This document shows positions 18,809 to 27,366 of a DNA stretch of 62,623 bases, in pieces. This DNA is from an uncultured Pelagibacteraceae bacterium. Its GTDB lineage: Bacteria; Pseudomonadota; Alphaproteobacteria; Pelagibacterales; Pelagibacteraceae. A model generated the notes under the pieces. It was not told the origin of the DNA, did not search any database, and saw nothing but the letters and a program-made list of their open reading frames with translations. The position numbers were made by a program, and so were the translations under genes. The DNA lies in the NCBI GenBank assembly GCA_902627745.1, contig CACOKG010000002.1, forward strand, positions 1-62,623. Reading direction: 5' to 3'. The number at the start of each line of letters is the position of its first letter. Within the stretch, counting starts at the first letter, position 1.

Positions 18809-18836
18809 ATATAGAGATTGGTAATACTATTTCAAG
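18809..18836 (-). promoter_or_regulatory. Predicted RpoH (sigma-32) promoter of groESL
   Basis: The minus strand reads CTTG (18836-18833), followed by AAA, then a total spacer of 17 nt and TCTATAT (18815-18809). It differs from the alphaproteobacterial consensus CTTG-N17/18-CYTATNT at one -10 position. It matches the hsp20 promoter in spacing and layout. Predicted transcription start is near 18802. Confidence 0.62.
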
Positions 18837-18905
18837 ATATACTTGATATTTAGTTTATTAAAAAAGGTAGGAAATTGTGGATTTTTTGGGTTATAGATTA
18901 TTTTG

Positions 18906-19724
18906 ATGACTAAAAATTTAGACAAAGATGGTTTCTGCTCCATCGTTGATAATTATCAGCTTTTTTATATCGATTTATGGGGTGTTATTCATAATGGAAT
19001 AAACCTTCACAAAGAAGCAATCAACGTTTTAAAAGAAATCACAAAAAAAGGCAAAGAATACATTCTACTCACTAATGCCCCAAGACCTAATGATGTTGTT
19101 AAATCTTTTTTAGAAAAAATGGGCATGGAAAAAGAAATTAGAGATCATGTTTTTACATCTGGCCAAGCATCATTAAATTATCTCAAAAAAAATTTGTCCA
19201 CCAAAAAATTTTTTCATGTTGGACCACCACGTGATTTTGATTTGTTTAATGACTTTGCAAAAATGAAGTCAGACAAAATTGATGATGGAGAGTACATATT
19301 GTGCACAGGGTTATTTGAAAAATTTGATAAAGATTTGAATTATTATAAAGATTTATTTGAAAAAAATTTAGATAAAGAAATGGTTTGTACTAATCCTGAC
19401 TTAATTGTGGATAGAGGTGACAAAAGAGAGCTTTGTGCAGGATCAGTTGCTATGGTTTTTGAAAAAATGGGTGGCAACGTGGTATATTTTGGCAAACCAT
19501 ATCCTGAGGTTTATAATTTATCAATTAACAACAAAGGTAAAAAGATTCTTTCTGTTGGTGATAATTTAAATACTGATATTAAAGGTGCAAATCTTTTAAA
19601 TTATGACTCATTAATTATTTCAAATGGTATTCATAAAAATGAAATCAAAGAAAAAGGAATTGAAGAAACCGCGAAATCTTATGAAACAATCTGTAATTAT
19701 ATACAATCAGATTTAAAATGGTGA
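18906..19724 (+). CDS. HAD-superfamily class IIA hydrolase (NagD/CECR5-like, TIGR01459 type)
   Basis: Predicted phosphatase of 272 residues. HAD motif I is FYIDLWGVIHNG (first Asp near residue 22), motif II is LLTNAPRP, and motifs III/IV are GKPYPEVY and SVGDNLNTDIKGA. The DLWGVIHNG variant is characteristic of a proteobacterial class IIA subfamily often found beside ribF. Its substrate is not known; a phosphorylated flavin or sugar intermediate is plausible from the context only. ATG 18906 is chosen over the TTG just before it. The stop overlaps the ribF start by seven bases. Confidence 0.87.
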   Translation: MTKNLDKDGFCSIVDNYQLFYIDLWGVIHNGINLHKEAINVLKEITKKGKEYILLTNAPRPNDVVKSFLEKMGMEKEIRDHVFTSGQASLNYLKKNLSTKKFFHVGPPRDFDLFNDFAKMKSDKIDDGEYILCTGLFEKFDKDLNYYKDLFEKNLDKEMVCTNPDLIVDRGDKRELCAGSVAMVFEKMGGNVVYFGKPYPEVYNLSINNKGKKILSVGDNLNTDIKGANLLNYDSLIISNGIHKNEIKEKGIEETAKSYETICNYIQSDLKW

Positions 19725-20647
19725 AAATGAAATTATATAATACTTTTAATATTAAAAAAAATCATAAAAATTCAATTATTTTAATTGGTAATTTTGACGG
19801 TCTCCATCTAGGACATCAAAAATTATTTAGATTAGCGAAAAAATATAAAAAAAAATATTCTTCAAAGATCGGTGTTTTGACCTTTGAGCCGATGCCAAAA
19901 ATGTTTTTTAACTCTAATTTAAAGAATTTTAGATTATCTAATTTGAACCAAAAAATTGAAAATTTAGGTAAGCTTAATGTTGATTTTGTTATTACTAAGA
20001 AATTTAATCGTAAATTTTCAAAAACAAAATCAATTTCATTTATTAAAGAAACTTTAGGTAGAAAACTTAATCCTAAATTTATTTTCGTAAGTAATAATTT
20101 TAGATTTGGAAACAAAAGAGAAGGAAACGTAAAACAATTAATTCATCACGAGAAATTATGTAATTATAAAATTGTTAAACCACAACCTTTATCAATTACA
20201 AAACAAATTATTTCATCTTCATTATTAAGAAAATATTTGCAGAGTGGGAAACTTAATAAAGTTAATAAACTTTTAGATAGAAAATGGTCAATTGATGGAA
20301 AAGTTCAAAAAGGAAGACAACTAGGAAAAAAGATTGGTTTTCCAACAGCCAACATAGATATCAAAGATTATGTTTTAGCAAAACCAGGTGTTTATGCTGT
20401 AAAAGCTAAGAAAATAAAAAGTTCAAAATATATTAAAGGAATAGCAAATTTAGGATATCGACCTACATTTAATGGAAAAAAAATATTATTAGAAGTTCAT
20501 TTATTTAATTTTTCTGGAAATTTATATAATAAGTATTTAAGAGTAGAATTTTTAAAATTTATAAGAGCTGAAAAAAAATTCAAAAATATAGATCAATTAA
20601 AAAAACAAATTAAAATTGATTTAGTAACTGCAAAAAAAACAAAATGA
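19718..20647 (+). CDS. ribF: Bifunctional riboflavin kinase / FAD synthetase
   Basis: Converts riboflavin to FMN and then FAD in the cytosol. The N-terminal nucleotidyltransferase domain has LIGNFDGLHLGHQKLF and the SSSLLRKYL adenylyl-transfer motif. The C-terminal flavokinase domain has GKVQKGRQLGKKIGFPTANI and GVYAVKA. The 309-residue length is typical. The start is either ATG 19718 (overlapping the HAD gene by seven bases) or the ATG at 19727. It overlaps ileS by four bases. ribF before ileS-lspA is a common bacterial order. Confidence 0.96.
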   Translation: MVKMKLYNTFNIKKNHKNSIILIGNFDGLHLGHQKLFRLAKKYKKKYSSKIGVLTFEPMPKMFFNSNLKNFRLSNLNQKIENLGKLNVDFVITKKFNRKFSKTKSISFIKETLGRKLNPKFIFVSNNFRFGNKREGNVKQLIHHEKLCNYKIVKPQPLSITKQIISSSLLRKYLQSGKLNKVNKLLDRKWSIDGKVQKGRQLGKKIGFPTANIDIKDYVLAKPGVYAVKAKKIKSSKYIKGIANLGYRPTFNGKKILLEVHLFNFSGNLYNKYLRVEFLKFIRAEKKFKNIDQLKKQIKIDLVTAKKTK

Positions 20648-23361
20648 GTAAAAACCAAATTAATTTACCTAAAACAGCTTTTTCAATGAAAGCTAATTTA
20701 CCAATTAGAGAGCCAGAAATTCTAAAACTTTGGAAAAAAATTGATCTTTACAAAGAATTAAGGAACTCAAGAAAAGGAGAGGAAAAATTTGTTCTCCACG
20801 ATGGCCCCCCATATGCAAATGGAAATATACATATGGGTACTGCGTTAAATAAAATATTAAAAGATATTATCGTAAAGTTTCATCAAATGGATGGCAAAGA
20901 CTCTGTTTATGTTCCAGGTTGGGATTGTCATGGTTTACCTATCGAATGGAAAATTGAGGAACAATACAAAAAAAATAAAAAAAATAAGAACGATGTTCCG
21001 ATTGTAGAATTTAGAAAAGAATGCCGAACGTTTGCTGAAAAATGGATAGAGGTTCATAAAGACCAGTTTAAAAGACTAGGTGTTGTTGGTGATTGGGAAA
21101 ACTATTATTCAACAATGAGTTATGATGCAGAGGCACAAATTGTAAGAGAACTTGGAAAATTTTTAAAAGAAGGAAGTCTTTACAGAGGATTTAAACCAGT
21201 TTTATGGTCAACTGTAGAAAAAACCGCCTTAGCCGATGCTGAGGTTGAATATCAAGACCATAAATCTGATACGATCTACACTTGTTTTCCAGTTAAATCG
21301 TCAAAAATAAAAGAACTTGATGACTGTAATATTGTTATATGGACAACTACTCCTTGGACGATACCAGCAAATAAAGCATTAGCTTATAATGAAAGCTTAG
21401 ATTACTTAATCATTCAAATTAATGATGAAGGAAATTTTAAAAATAAAAAAATTGTTATTGCAGAAGCATTATTGGAGTCAGTTTTAAAAGATTGTGAGAT
21501 TAAAGAATTTGAAAACCTTAAAAAATTTAAAGGTAAAGATTTGAAAGATACTATCTGTAAGCATCCATTTTTTGATTTAGGGTATGATTACGATATTCCA
21601 ATGTTAGAAGCACGTTTTGTAACCACTGAACAAGGAACAGGAATTGTTCATTGTGCGCCAAGTCATGGACCTGACGATTTTAATCTTTGTTTAAATAACG
21701 GAATAAAGGCAATAGAGACGGTGGATGATGATGGAAAATATACAAATAATGTTTATCTGTTCGAAGGTTTACATATTTTTAAAGCTAACCCAGTAGTGAT
21801 CGAAAAACTGAAAGATCAAAATAAACTTCTTTCAAATGGTGTATTGGTTCATTCATATCCTCATTCTTGGAGATCAAAAGCACCTTTAGTTCATAGAGCA
21901 ACACCACAATGGTTTATTTCTATGGAAAGTCATAAACTAAGAAGCAAGGCTTTAAAAGCAATAGATGATACAACTTTTTATCCAAGCAAAGGTAAAGAAA
22001 GATTAAAATCAATGATTGAAACAAGGCCAGATTGGTGTGTATCAAGACAAAGAGTTTGGGGTGTGCCACTTCCTATTTTTGTAAATAAAAAGTCTAATGA
22101 AATTTTAATAGACGATGAAGTATTTGAAAATATTGCTAATATTTATGAGAAAGAAGGTTCGGATTGTTGGTTTTCAGATGAACCTCAAAAATTTTTAGGA
22201 GATAAATATAAAGCAGTAGATTTTGAGAAGCTTAGTGATATTGTTGAAGTTTGGTTTGATAGTGGATCAACCCATTCTTTTGTGTTAGAGAAAAGAAAAG
22301 ACCTTAAATGGCCAGCATCAATGTATTTAGAGGGTTCCGATCAACATAGGGGTTGGTTTCATTCCTCTCTATTAGAGTCGTGTGGAACAAGAGGTAAGGC
22401 ACCTTTCGAGTCTATATTATCTCATGGGTTTGTTGTTGATGGGAAAGGTCTTAAAATGTCCAAATCTCTTGGGAATGTAATTGCCCCTGAGGATATTTTG
22501 AAAAAATATGGTGCCGATATATTAAGAATTTGGGTTGCCGCATCAAATTATGCTGAGGATTTAAGAATAGATTATTCTATTTTGGATCAGCACTCGGAGT
22601 CTTATCGTAAAATTAGAAATACATTTAGATATTTATTGGGAAATATTAATGACAAATTTGAAGATATTGATTTAGATAAAATCGATATCGAAAACTTGCC
22701 GGAGTTGGAGAAATTTATGTTAAGTAAGATACATTCTCTAAACAAAAAATTTAAAAATTATTTTAAAAAATATGATTTTCACAATCTTTATAAAGAATTA
22801 TTGAATTTCTGTACAATAGATTTGTCAGCATTTTATTTTGATATAAGAAAAGACACCTTATATTGTGATCCAATAGATTCTGAGAAAAGAAAATCCTGTG
22901 TTACAATTTTAAATGTTTTATTAAAATCTTTACTCAGATGGTTCGCTCCGATATTGTCTTTTACAACTGAGGAAATTCATCAACTGATATCAAAGAATAG
23001 TAAAAGCATCCATCTAGAAAAATTTTTAACTTTTCCAGAAAAATTTAAAAATGAGAAGCTTACTGAAAGATGGTCTAAATTAATTAAAATTAGAGATATA
23101 TGTAACATTAGTATTGAGGAAAAAAGAGCTAGTAAAGAAATTGGTTCAAGCTTAGAGGCAGAACTGAAAATTAAATTAGACGAGAAATATAAAGATATAA
23201 TTACAAAAATTGATTTATCAGAGCTTTGCATTGTTTCAAAAACTCAAATAAATTTTGATGAGGGTTCGGATATTTTGGTTGAAGCTATAAAAGCCTCAGG
23301 TGACAAATGCCCCGTGTGTTGGAAAATAAGTACTGAGCCTTGTGAGCGACATTCTCAATAA
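20644..23361 (+). CDS. ileS: Isoleucyl-tRNA synthetase
   Basis: Class I aminoacyl-tRNA synthetase charging tRNA-Ile, with an editing domain. The 905-residue protein shows the HIGH-equivalent GNIHMGTALNKILKD, the editing-domain IWTTTPWTIPANKALAY, and KMSKS at residues 604-608. The C-terminal zinc knuckle is short: CPVC (889-892), then C900 and H903, so the fourth ligand position is His instead of the usual Cys. It overlaps ribF by four bases and lspA by one. Confidence 0.97.
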   Translation: MSKNQINLPKTAFSMKANLPIREPEILKLWKKIDLYKELRNSRKGEEKFVLHDGPPYANGNIHMGTALNKILKDIIVKFHQMDGKDSVYVPGWDCHGLPIEWKIEEQYKKNKKNKNDVPIVEFRKECRTFAEKWIEVHKDQFKRLGVVGDWENYYSTMSYDAEAQIVRELGKFLKEGSLYRGFKPVLWSTVEKTALADAEVEYQDHKSDTIYTCFPVKSSKIKELDDCNIVIWTTTPWTIPANKALAYNESLDYLIIQINDEGNFKNKKIVIAEALLESVLKDCEIKEFENLKKFKGKDLKDTICKHPFFDLGYDYDIPMLEARFVTTEQGTGIVHCAPSHGPDDFNLCLNNGIKAIETVDDDGKYTNNVYLFEGLHIFKANPVVIEKLKDQNKLLSNGVLVHSYPHSWRSKAPLVHRATPQWFISMESHKLRSKALKAIDDTTFYPSKGKERLKSMIETRPDWCVSRQRVWGVPLPIFVNKKSNEILIDDEVFENIANIYEKEGSDCWFSDEPQKFLGDKYKAVDFEKLSDIVEVWFDSGSTHSFVLEKRKDLKWPASMYLEGSDQHRGWFHSSLLESCGTRGKAPFESILSHGFVVDGKGLKMSKSLGNVIAPEDILKKYGADILRIWVAASNYAEDLRIDYSILDQHSESYRKIRNTFRYLLGNINDKFEDIDLDKIDIENLPELEKFMLSKIHSLNKKFKNYFKKYDFHNLYKELLNFCTIDLSAFYFDIRKDTLYCDPIDSEKRKSCVTILNVLLKSLLRWFAPILSFTTEEIHQLISKNSKSIHLEKFLTFPEKFKNEKLTERWSKLIKIRDICNISIEEKRASKEIGSSLEAELKIKLDEKYKDIITKIDLSELCIVSKTQINFDEGSDILVEAIKASGDKCPVCWKISTEPCERHSQ

Positions 23362-23867
23362 TGTCTAAATATTTTAATAAAAGTTTTATCGTTAAACTTT
23401 TTATAATTTTAAGTATTTTTGGCCTTGATAGATTTACTAAAGTCTATGTGATTTCTGAAAATGAAAAAAATTTGTCATCTGAATTATTTGTATCAAAATA
23501 TTTGAATATTAATTTAATTTACAATGAAGGAATTGCATTTGGGCTATTGTCATTTGATCAAAGTCATATGTACAACATTTTAACGATTTTAATCGCAGCC
23601 TTAATTTTAATTATCTTTTTTATGACTTTAAAAAGTGATGGTCTTAAAAAATATTCACTTTTAGTGATATTTGGTGGGGCTTTAGGTAATTTATACGATA
23701 GAATTTTTTTTAAGGCAGTGCCAGATTTTATAGATTTTCATATCGGAAATTTTCATTGGTTTATTTTTAATGTATCAGATATATTCATTTCACTAGGAGT
23801 AATATTTTTAATTATCTTTGAGATAATTGATAATCAAAAAAATAAAATTGATGAAAAAAATATTTAA
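23361..23867 (+). CDS. lspA: Lipoprotein signal peptidase (signal peptidase II)
   Basis: Inner-membrane aspartyl protease that removes the signal peptide from prolipoproteins. The 168-residue protein has four hydrophobic helices and the family motifs NEGIAFG, GGALGNLYDRIF and FNVSDIFISLG, which carry the two catalytic Asp residues. Its ATG overlaps the ileS stop by one base. The next gene encodes one of its probable substrates, a BamF-type lipoprotein. Confidence 0.95.
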   Translation: MSKYFNKSFIVKLFIILSIFGLDRFTKVYVISENEKNLSSELFVSKYLNINLIYNEGIAFGLLSFDQSHMYNILTILIAALILIIFFMTLKSDGLKKYSLLVIFGGALGNLYDRIFFKAVPDFIDFHIGNFHWFIFNVSDIFISLGVIFLIIFEIIDNQKNKIDEKNI

Positions 23868-24174
23868 ATTAATTACAATTATAATTTCGATTATAGCCTT
23901 AAATTCATGCGGAACTTTAAAAGATGGTTTTACATCACAGAAAAAAAACAGCATAGATGAATTTTTAGTTGAAAAAAAATCACCTTTAGTGATGCCACCA
24001 GATTTTAATGAATTACCATTACCACAACAGCCTAATCAATTAACTGAGAATGAGGAGGAAACAGATATTAAATTATTAATGACTAACAATAATGATGTAG
24101 GTCAAGATAATCAGAATGTAAATCAAAACACAGATTTTGAAAATTCTATTATAGAGAAAATTAAAAACAATTAA
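23851..24174 (+). CDS. bamF: BamF-like lipoprotein (DUF3035), BAM complex accessory
   Basis: Small outer-membrane lipoprotein of 107 residues. It has a signal peptide with lipobox ALNSC (Cys20) followed by the BamF/DUF3035 signature IDEFLVEKKSPLVMPPDF and a low-complexity, Asn/Gln-rich tail. In Caulobacter, BamF is part of the outer-membrane protein assembly machine. I choose ATG 23851, which gives a proper signal peptide; an earlier ATG at 23827 would add eight basic residues. It overlaps lspA by 17 bases and pgi by one. Confidence 0.82.
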   Translation: MKKIFKLITIIISIIALNSCGTLKDGFTSQKKNSIDEFLVEKKSPLVMPPDFNELPLPQQPNQLTENEEETDIKLLMTNNNDVGQDNQNVNQNTDFENSIIEKIKNN

Positions 24175-25328
24175 TGATAACATCGGGAATTTTTTTTAAA
24201 AATTTTAGAAATAGTAAACAAAATTCTAAAATTAAAAAAAATTTAAAAAAGTTAATTAGAGAAAATAATCAAATACTTCAATCTTTCAGTAAAAATTATA
24301 AAGATAAATTTAAGATAAGAAATCTAAGAATTTTTAAGAGATTTAATGATATTCGTATAATTGGAATTGGTGGTTCATCATTAGGTACAAAAACTATTTA
24401 TAGTTTTCTTAAAGATAAAATTAAAAAAAATGTGTTATTTTTTGATAATTTATCAGCTCTCAACAAAAAATCTGGTAATAAAACACATTTAAATTTAATC
24501 ATTTCTAAATCAGGAAATACTTTAGAGACAATTGTTAATTCTAATATTTTTATAAAAAAGAATGATAAGAATATTTTTATTACAGAAAATAAAAAAAATT
24601 ATCTTAATTTATTAGCTCAAAAATTAAAATCGGAGATTGTTTATCACAATAATTATATAGGCGGTCGATACTCAGTTTTATCAGAAGTTGGAATGTTACC
24701 TGCAGAATTATTGGGTCTCAATTCAAAAAGTTTTAGACAATTTAATAATTTAATTAAAAATCAAAAGTATTTAAATGCGCTAGTATCTAACGTAGGATCT
24801 ACAATTAATTTAATTAAAAAAAAAAAATTTAATTCAATTATTATAAATTATGATGAAAAATCTCAAAACTTTTTTTCTTGGTATCAACAATTGATTGCTG
24901 AAAGCTTAGGTAAAAAAGGAAAAGGTTTATTGCCAATAGTATCTAACATGCCCAGAGATAATCACAGCGTTATGCAGCTTTATTTGGATGGTTTTAAAAA
25001 TAATTTTTATACTTTCTTTTATGTCCATGACAATAATACTAATAAAATAGATAATAAATTTATTTTACCCTCACAAAAATTTCTTAAAAACAAAAATATT
25101 CAAAAAATCATTTACGCTCAAAAAAAAGCTACAGAAAATGTTTTTACAAAAAAAAAAATACCCTTTAGAAGCTTTGAAATTAAAAAAAGGGATGAAAAAA
25201 CTTTAGGTGAATTATTTTGTTTTTTTATGTTGGAAACTATTTTAATTGGAAGAGCTTTAAAAATAAACCCTTACAATCAACCTGCTGTTGAGTTAATTAA
25301 AAAAGAGACTAAGAAAATTTTAGTTTAA
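24174..25328 (+). CDS. pgi: Glucose-6-phosphate isomerase, short form
   Basis: Interconverts glucose-6-phosphate and fructose-6-phosphate. Family motifs are clear: IGIGGSSLGTKTIYSFL, ISKSGNTLET, GGRYSVLSEVGMLP with the active-site Arg and Glu, and the C-terminal NQPAVELIKKETKK with the catalytic Lys. At 384 residues it is far shorter than the 550-residue E. coli type; the N-terminal arm and several insertions are missing, but the active-site set is intact. It contains an A12 run at 24816-24827. It ends nine bases inside the convergent rsmD gene. Confidence 0.9.
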   Translation: MITSGIFFKNFRNSKQNSKIKKNLKKLIRENNQILQSFSKNYKDKFKIRNLRIFKRFNDIRIIGIGGSSLGTKTIYSFLKDKIKKNVLFFDNLSALNKKSGNKTHLNLIISKSGNTLETIVNSNIFIKKNDKNIFITENKKNYLNLLAQKLKSEIVYHNNYIGGRYSVLSEVGMLPAELLGLNSKSFRQFNNLIKNQKYLNALVSNVGSTINLIKKKKFNSIIINYDEKSQNFFSWYQQLIAESLGKKGKGLLPIVSNMPRDNHSVMQLYLDGFKNNFYTFFYVHDNNTNKIDNKFILPSQKFLKNKNIQKIIYAQKKATENVFTKKKIPFRSFEIKKRDEKTLGELFCFFMLETILIGRALKINPYNQPAVELIKKETKKILV

Positions 25329-25883
25329 ATTTCCAAATATAATTTTTGATATTCCATATTTCTTCTCATCTAGAATTCTAAAATTTTTTGAAAATTCATC
25401 ATTTTCTTTTTTATGCCTATGTACAATAATCACCCCATCTTTATTGAGAATTTTTTCTTGAAAAATATTATCAATAATATTTGACAATCTTTTTTCTTTA
25501 TAGGGAGGATCCAAAAAAATGATATTGAATTTAAGCTGAATTTTTTTCAAAAAGTAATTAGATATTAAGTCTTCCTCTATAATCTCATATTTTTCTCTCA
25601 TATTTAAATTATTAAGATTATTTTTTAAAATTGATAAAACACCACTATACTTTTCTACAAAAGTAACATGTTTAGCTCCTCTTGAGAGACACTCTAAACC
25701 AAATGAGCCAACACCTGCAAATAGATCTAAAACTATTGAATTTTCAATATTGATCTTAAATTTATTTGAGTGATCAATAATATTAAAAATAGATTCTTTT
25801 GCTAAGTCTTTTAAGGGTCTTGTCTCTTTGTCCTTTGGTTGTAAAATTTTTTTCCCTTTAAATTTTCCACCAATTATTCTCAT
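25320..25883 (-). CDS. rsmD: 16S rRNA (guanine966-N2)-methyltransferase RsmD
   Basis: SAM-dependent enzyme that methylates G966 of 16S rRNA in the 30S subunit. The 187-residue protein has the N-terminal GGKFKGKKI motif, RPLKDLAKESIFNII, the SAM motif VLDLFAGVGSFGLECLSRGA, and the catalytic DPPY at IIFLDPPYKEK. Length is standard. Its ATG overlaps the purD stop by four bases (ATGA), so it is probably translated together with purD. Confidence 0.94.
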   Translation of the reverse strand: MRIIGGKFKGKKILQPKDKETRPLKDLAKESIFNIIDHSNKFKINIENSIVLDLFAGVGSFGLECLSRGAKHVTFVEKYSGVLSILKNNLNNLNMREKYEIIEEDLISNYFLKKIQLKFNIIFLDPPYKEKRLSNIIDNIFQEKILNKDGVIIVHRHKKENDEFSKNFRILDEKKYGISKIIFGNLN

Positions 25884-27145
25884 TTTTTTATTACTTTATA
25901 ACCAATATCTTTTCTAAAAAAACCATCTGACCAATTTAGATTGTTGAGAAGTTGATGAATCCTATTTCTTGATTCTTCAAAACTATCTGATAAAGAAACA
26001 AAATTTAAAACTCGTCCACCAACCGCTAAAGTAACATCGCCTTTTTTAATAGTGCCGGCATGAAATAAGTGATCATCAGTGCTTAATTCAATTTTATTGA
26101 TATTTTTGATTTCAACATTTTTTTGGTAGGTTTCAGGGTAACCTTTTGAGCACAGGACAACACATATACTTTTTTTATCATTCCAATTAATTTCATTTTC
26201 ATTTAATTTTCCATTACAACATGCGTTAATAATTTCTCCGAAATCTGTATTTAGCTTGGGAAGAATAGTTTGACACTCTGGATCACCCATTCTAACATTA
26301 TACTCAATTAAATAAGGTTCATTATTTTTTATCATGAGCCCCGCATATAAAAACCCTTTATATGATGATTTTAAATCTTTAAGTGCTTTTAAGGTTGGAT
26401 CAATTATATTATTCAAAATCTTTTTTTCGAGCTCTTCATTTATCAATCTTGATGGTGAATAAGCACCCATACCACCAGTATTTTTTCCTTTATCACCTTC
26501 CTGAACTCTTTTATGATCTTGAGCTGTCCCAAAATTTTTGTAAGTAATACCATCACTTAAAATGAAAAAGCTCATTTCTTCACCTTCTAAAAATTCTTCA
26601 ATAAGAACATTTTTAGCAACACCAAACTTACCATCAAATATTTCCTTAACTGCTTGATAGGACTCTTGTTCATTTTCACAAATATAAACACCTTTCCCTG
26701 CAGCCAAATTGTCTGCTTTAATAACTATTGGAAAATTTGATTTATCTAAAAAATTTTTAGCTTGATCAATATCATTAAATACACCGAAATTCGCAGTCGG
26801 AATATTATATTTTTTACAGATGTTTTTTGTAAATATTTTAGACCCTTCTAATTGTGAAGCGACTTTACTAGGTCCAAAAACCTTAATATCAAAACTTTCC
26901 AAGTAATCTGTTAGTCCATCAACCAGAGGTTTTTCTGGGCCGATGAATACTAATTCTATTTTTTTTAAAAAAATGAAATTTTTAATTTCCTTAAATTTAT
27001 TTATATCTAGGTTAATGTTCTCAGCTATTACATCAGTGCCAGCGTTACCAGGAAAACAATAAATCTTCTTAATTTTTTTTGACTTATTTAATGCATGACA
27101 AATGGCATGCTCTCTTCCTCCGCTTCCTATAATCCCAACAATCAT
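25880..27145 (-). CDS. purD: Phosphoribosylamine-glycine ligase
   Basis: ATP-grasp enzyme that joins glycine to phosphoribosylamine, step two of purine synthesis. The 421-residue protein begins MIVGIIGSGGREHAI, has the ATP-binding KADNLAAGKGVYIC, the EMSFFILSDG stretch, and RMGDPECQTILP near residue 290. Domain order and length match the family. It is divergent from the DUF2093 gene, with a 21-nt gap holding both starts. Confidence 0.97.
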   Translation of the reverse strand: MIVGIIGSGGREHAICHALNKSKKIKKIYCFPGNAGTDVIAENINLDINKFKEIKNFIFLKKIELVFIGPEKPLVDGLTDYLESFDIKVFGPSKVASQLEGSKIFTKNICKKYNIPTANFGVFNDIDQAKNFLDKSNFPIVIKADNLAAGKGVYICENEQESYQAVKEIFDGKFGVAKNVLIEEFLEGEEMSFFILSDGITYKNFGTAQDHKRVQEGDKGKNTGGMGAYSPSRLINEELEKKILNNIIDPTLKALKDLKSSYKGFLYAGLMIKNNEPYLIEYNVRMGDPECQTILPKLNTDFGEIINACCNGKLNENEINWNDKKSICVVLCSKGYPETYQKNVEIKNINKIELSTDDHLFHAGTIKKGDVTLAVGGRVLNFVSLSDSFEESRNRIHQLLNNLNWSDGFFRKDIGYKVIKK

Positions 27146-27166
27146 GTATAAACATATAAACTATAA

Positions 27167-27364
27167 ATGAATAAAAAATTAGCAAAAGTAAAATATTTAC
27201 CAAATAATTTTCAAGTAATTGAAGAAGGTGACCATGTAATTTGTGCAGTTTCGGGTAAAGCAATCAGTCTTGAAAATTTGACTTACTGGAATGTGGAACT
27301 TCAAGAACCGTATTATTCATATGTTGAAGCTTCTAAAAAAAAAGAGGAATTAGACAATAAATAG
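27167..27364 (+). CDS. DUF2093 family protein
   Basis: Small cytosolic protein of 65 residues found across Alphaproteobacteria. The conserved core is visible: YLPNNFQVIEEGDHVICAVSG, then LTYWNVELQEPYYSYVEA. A single cysteine lies in CAVSG. No function is known. It begins 21 nt from the divergent purD start, and its stop is 2 nt from the convergent lpxL stop. Confidence 0.85.
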   Translation: MNKKLAKVKYLPNNFQVIEEGDHVICAVSGKAISLENLTYWNVELQEPYYSYVEASKKKEELDNK

Positions 27365-27366
27365 CA

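Noticed and set aside
18782-18905. Possible CIRCE/HrcA operator before groES
   Set aside because: No nine-base inverted repeat of the CIRCE type is present; the only clear element is the RpoH-type promoter.
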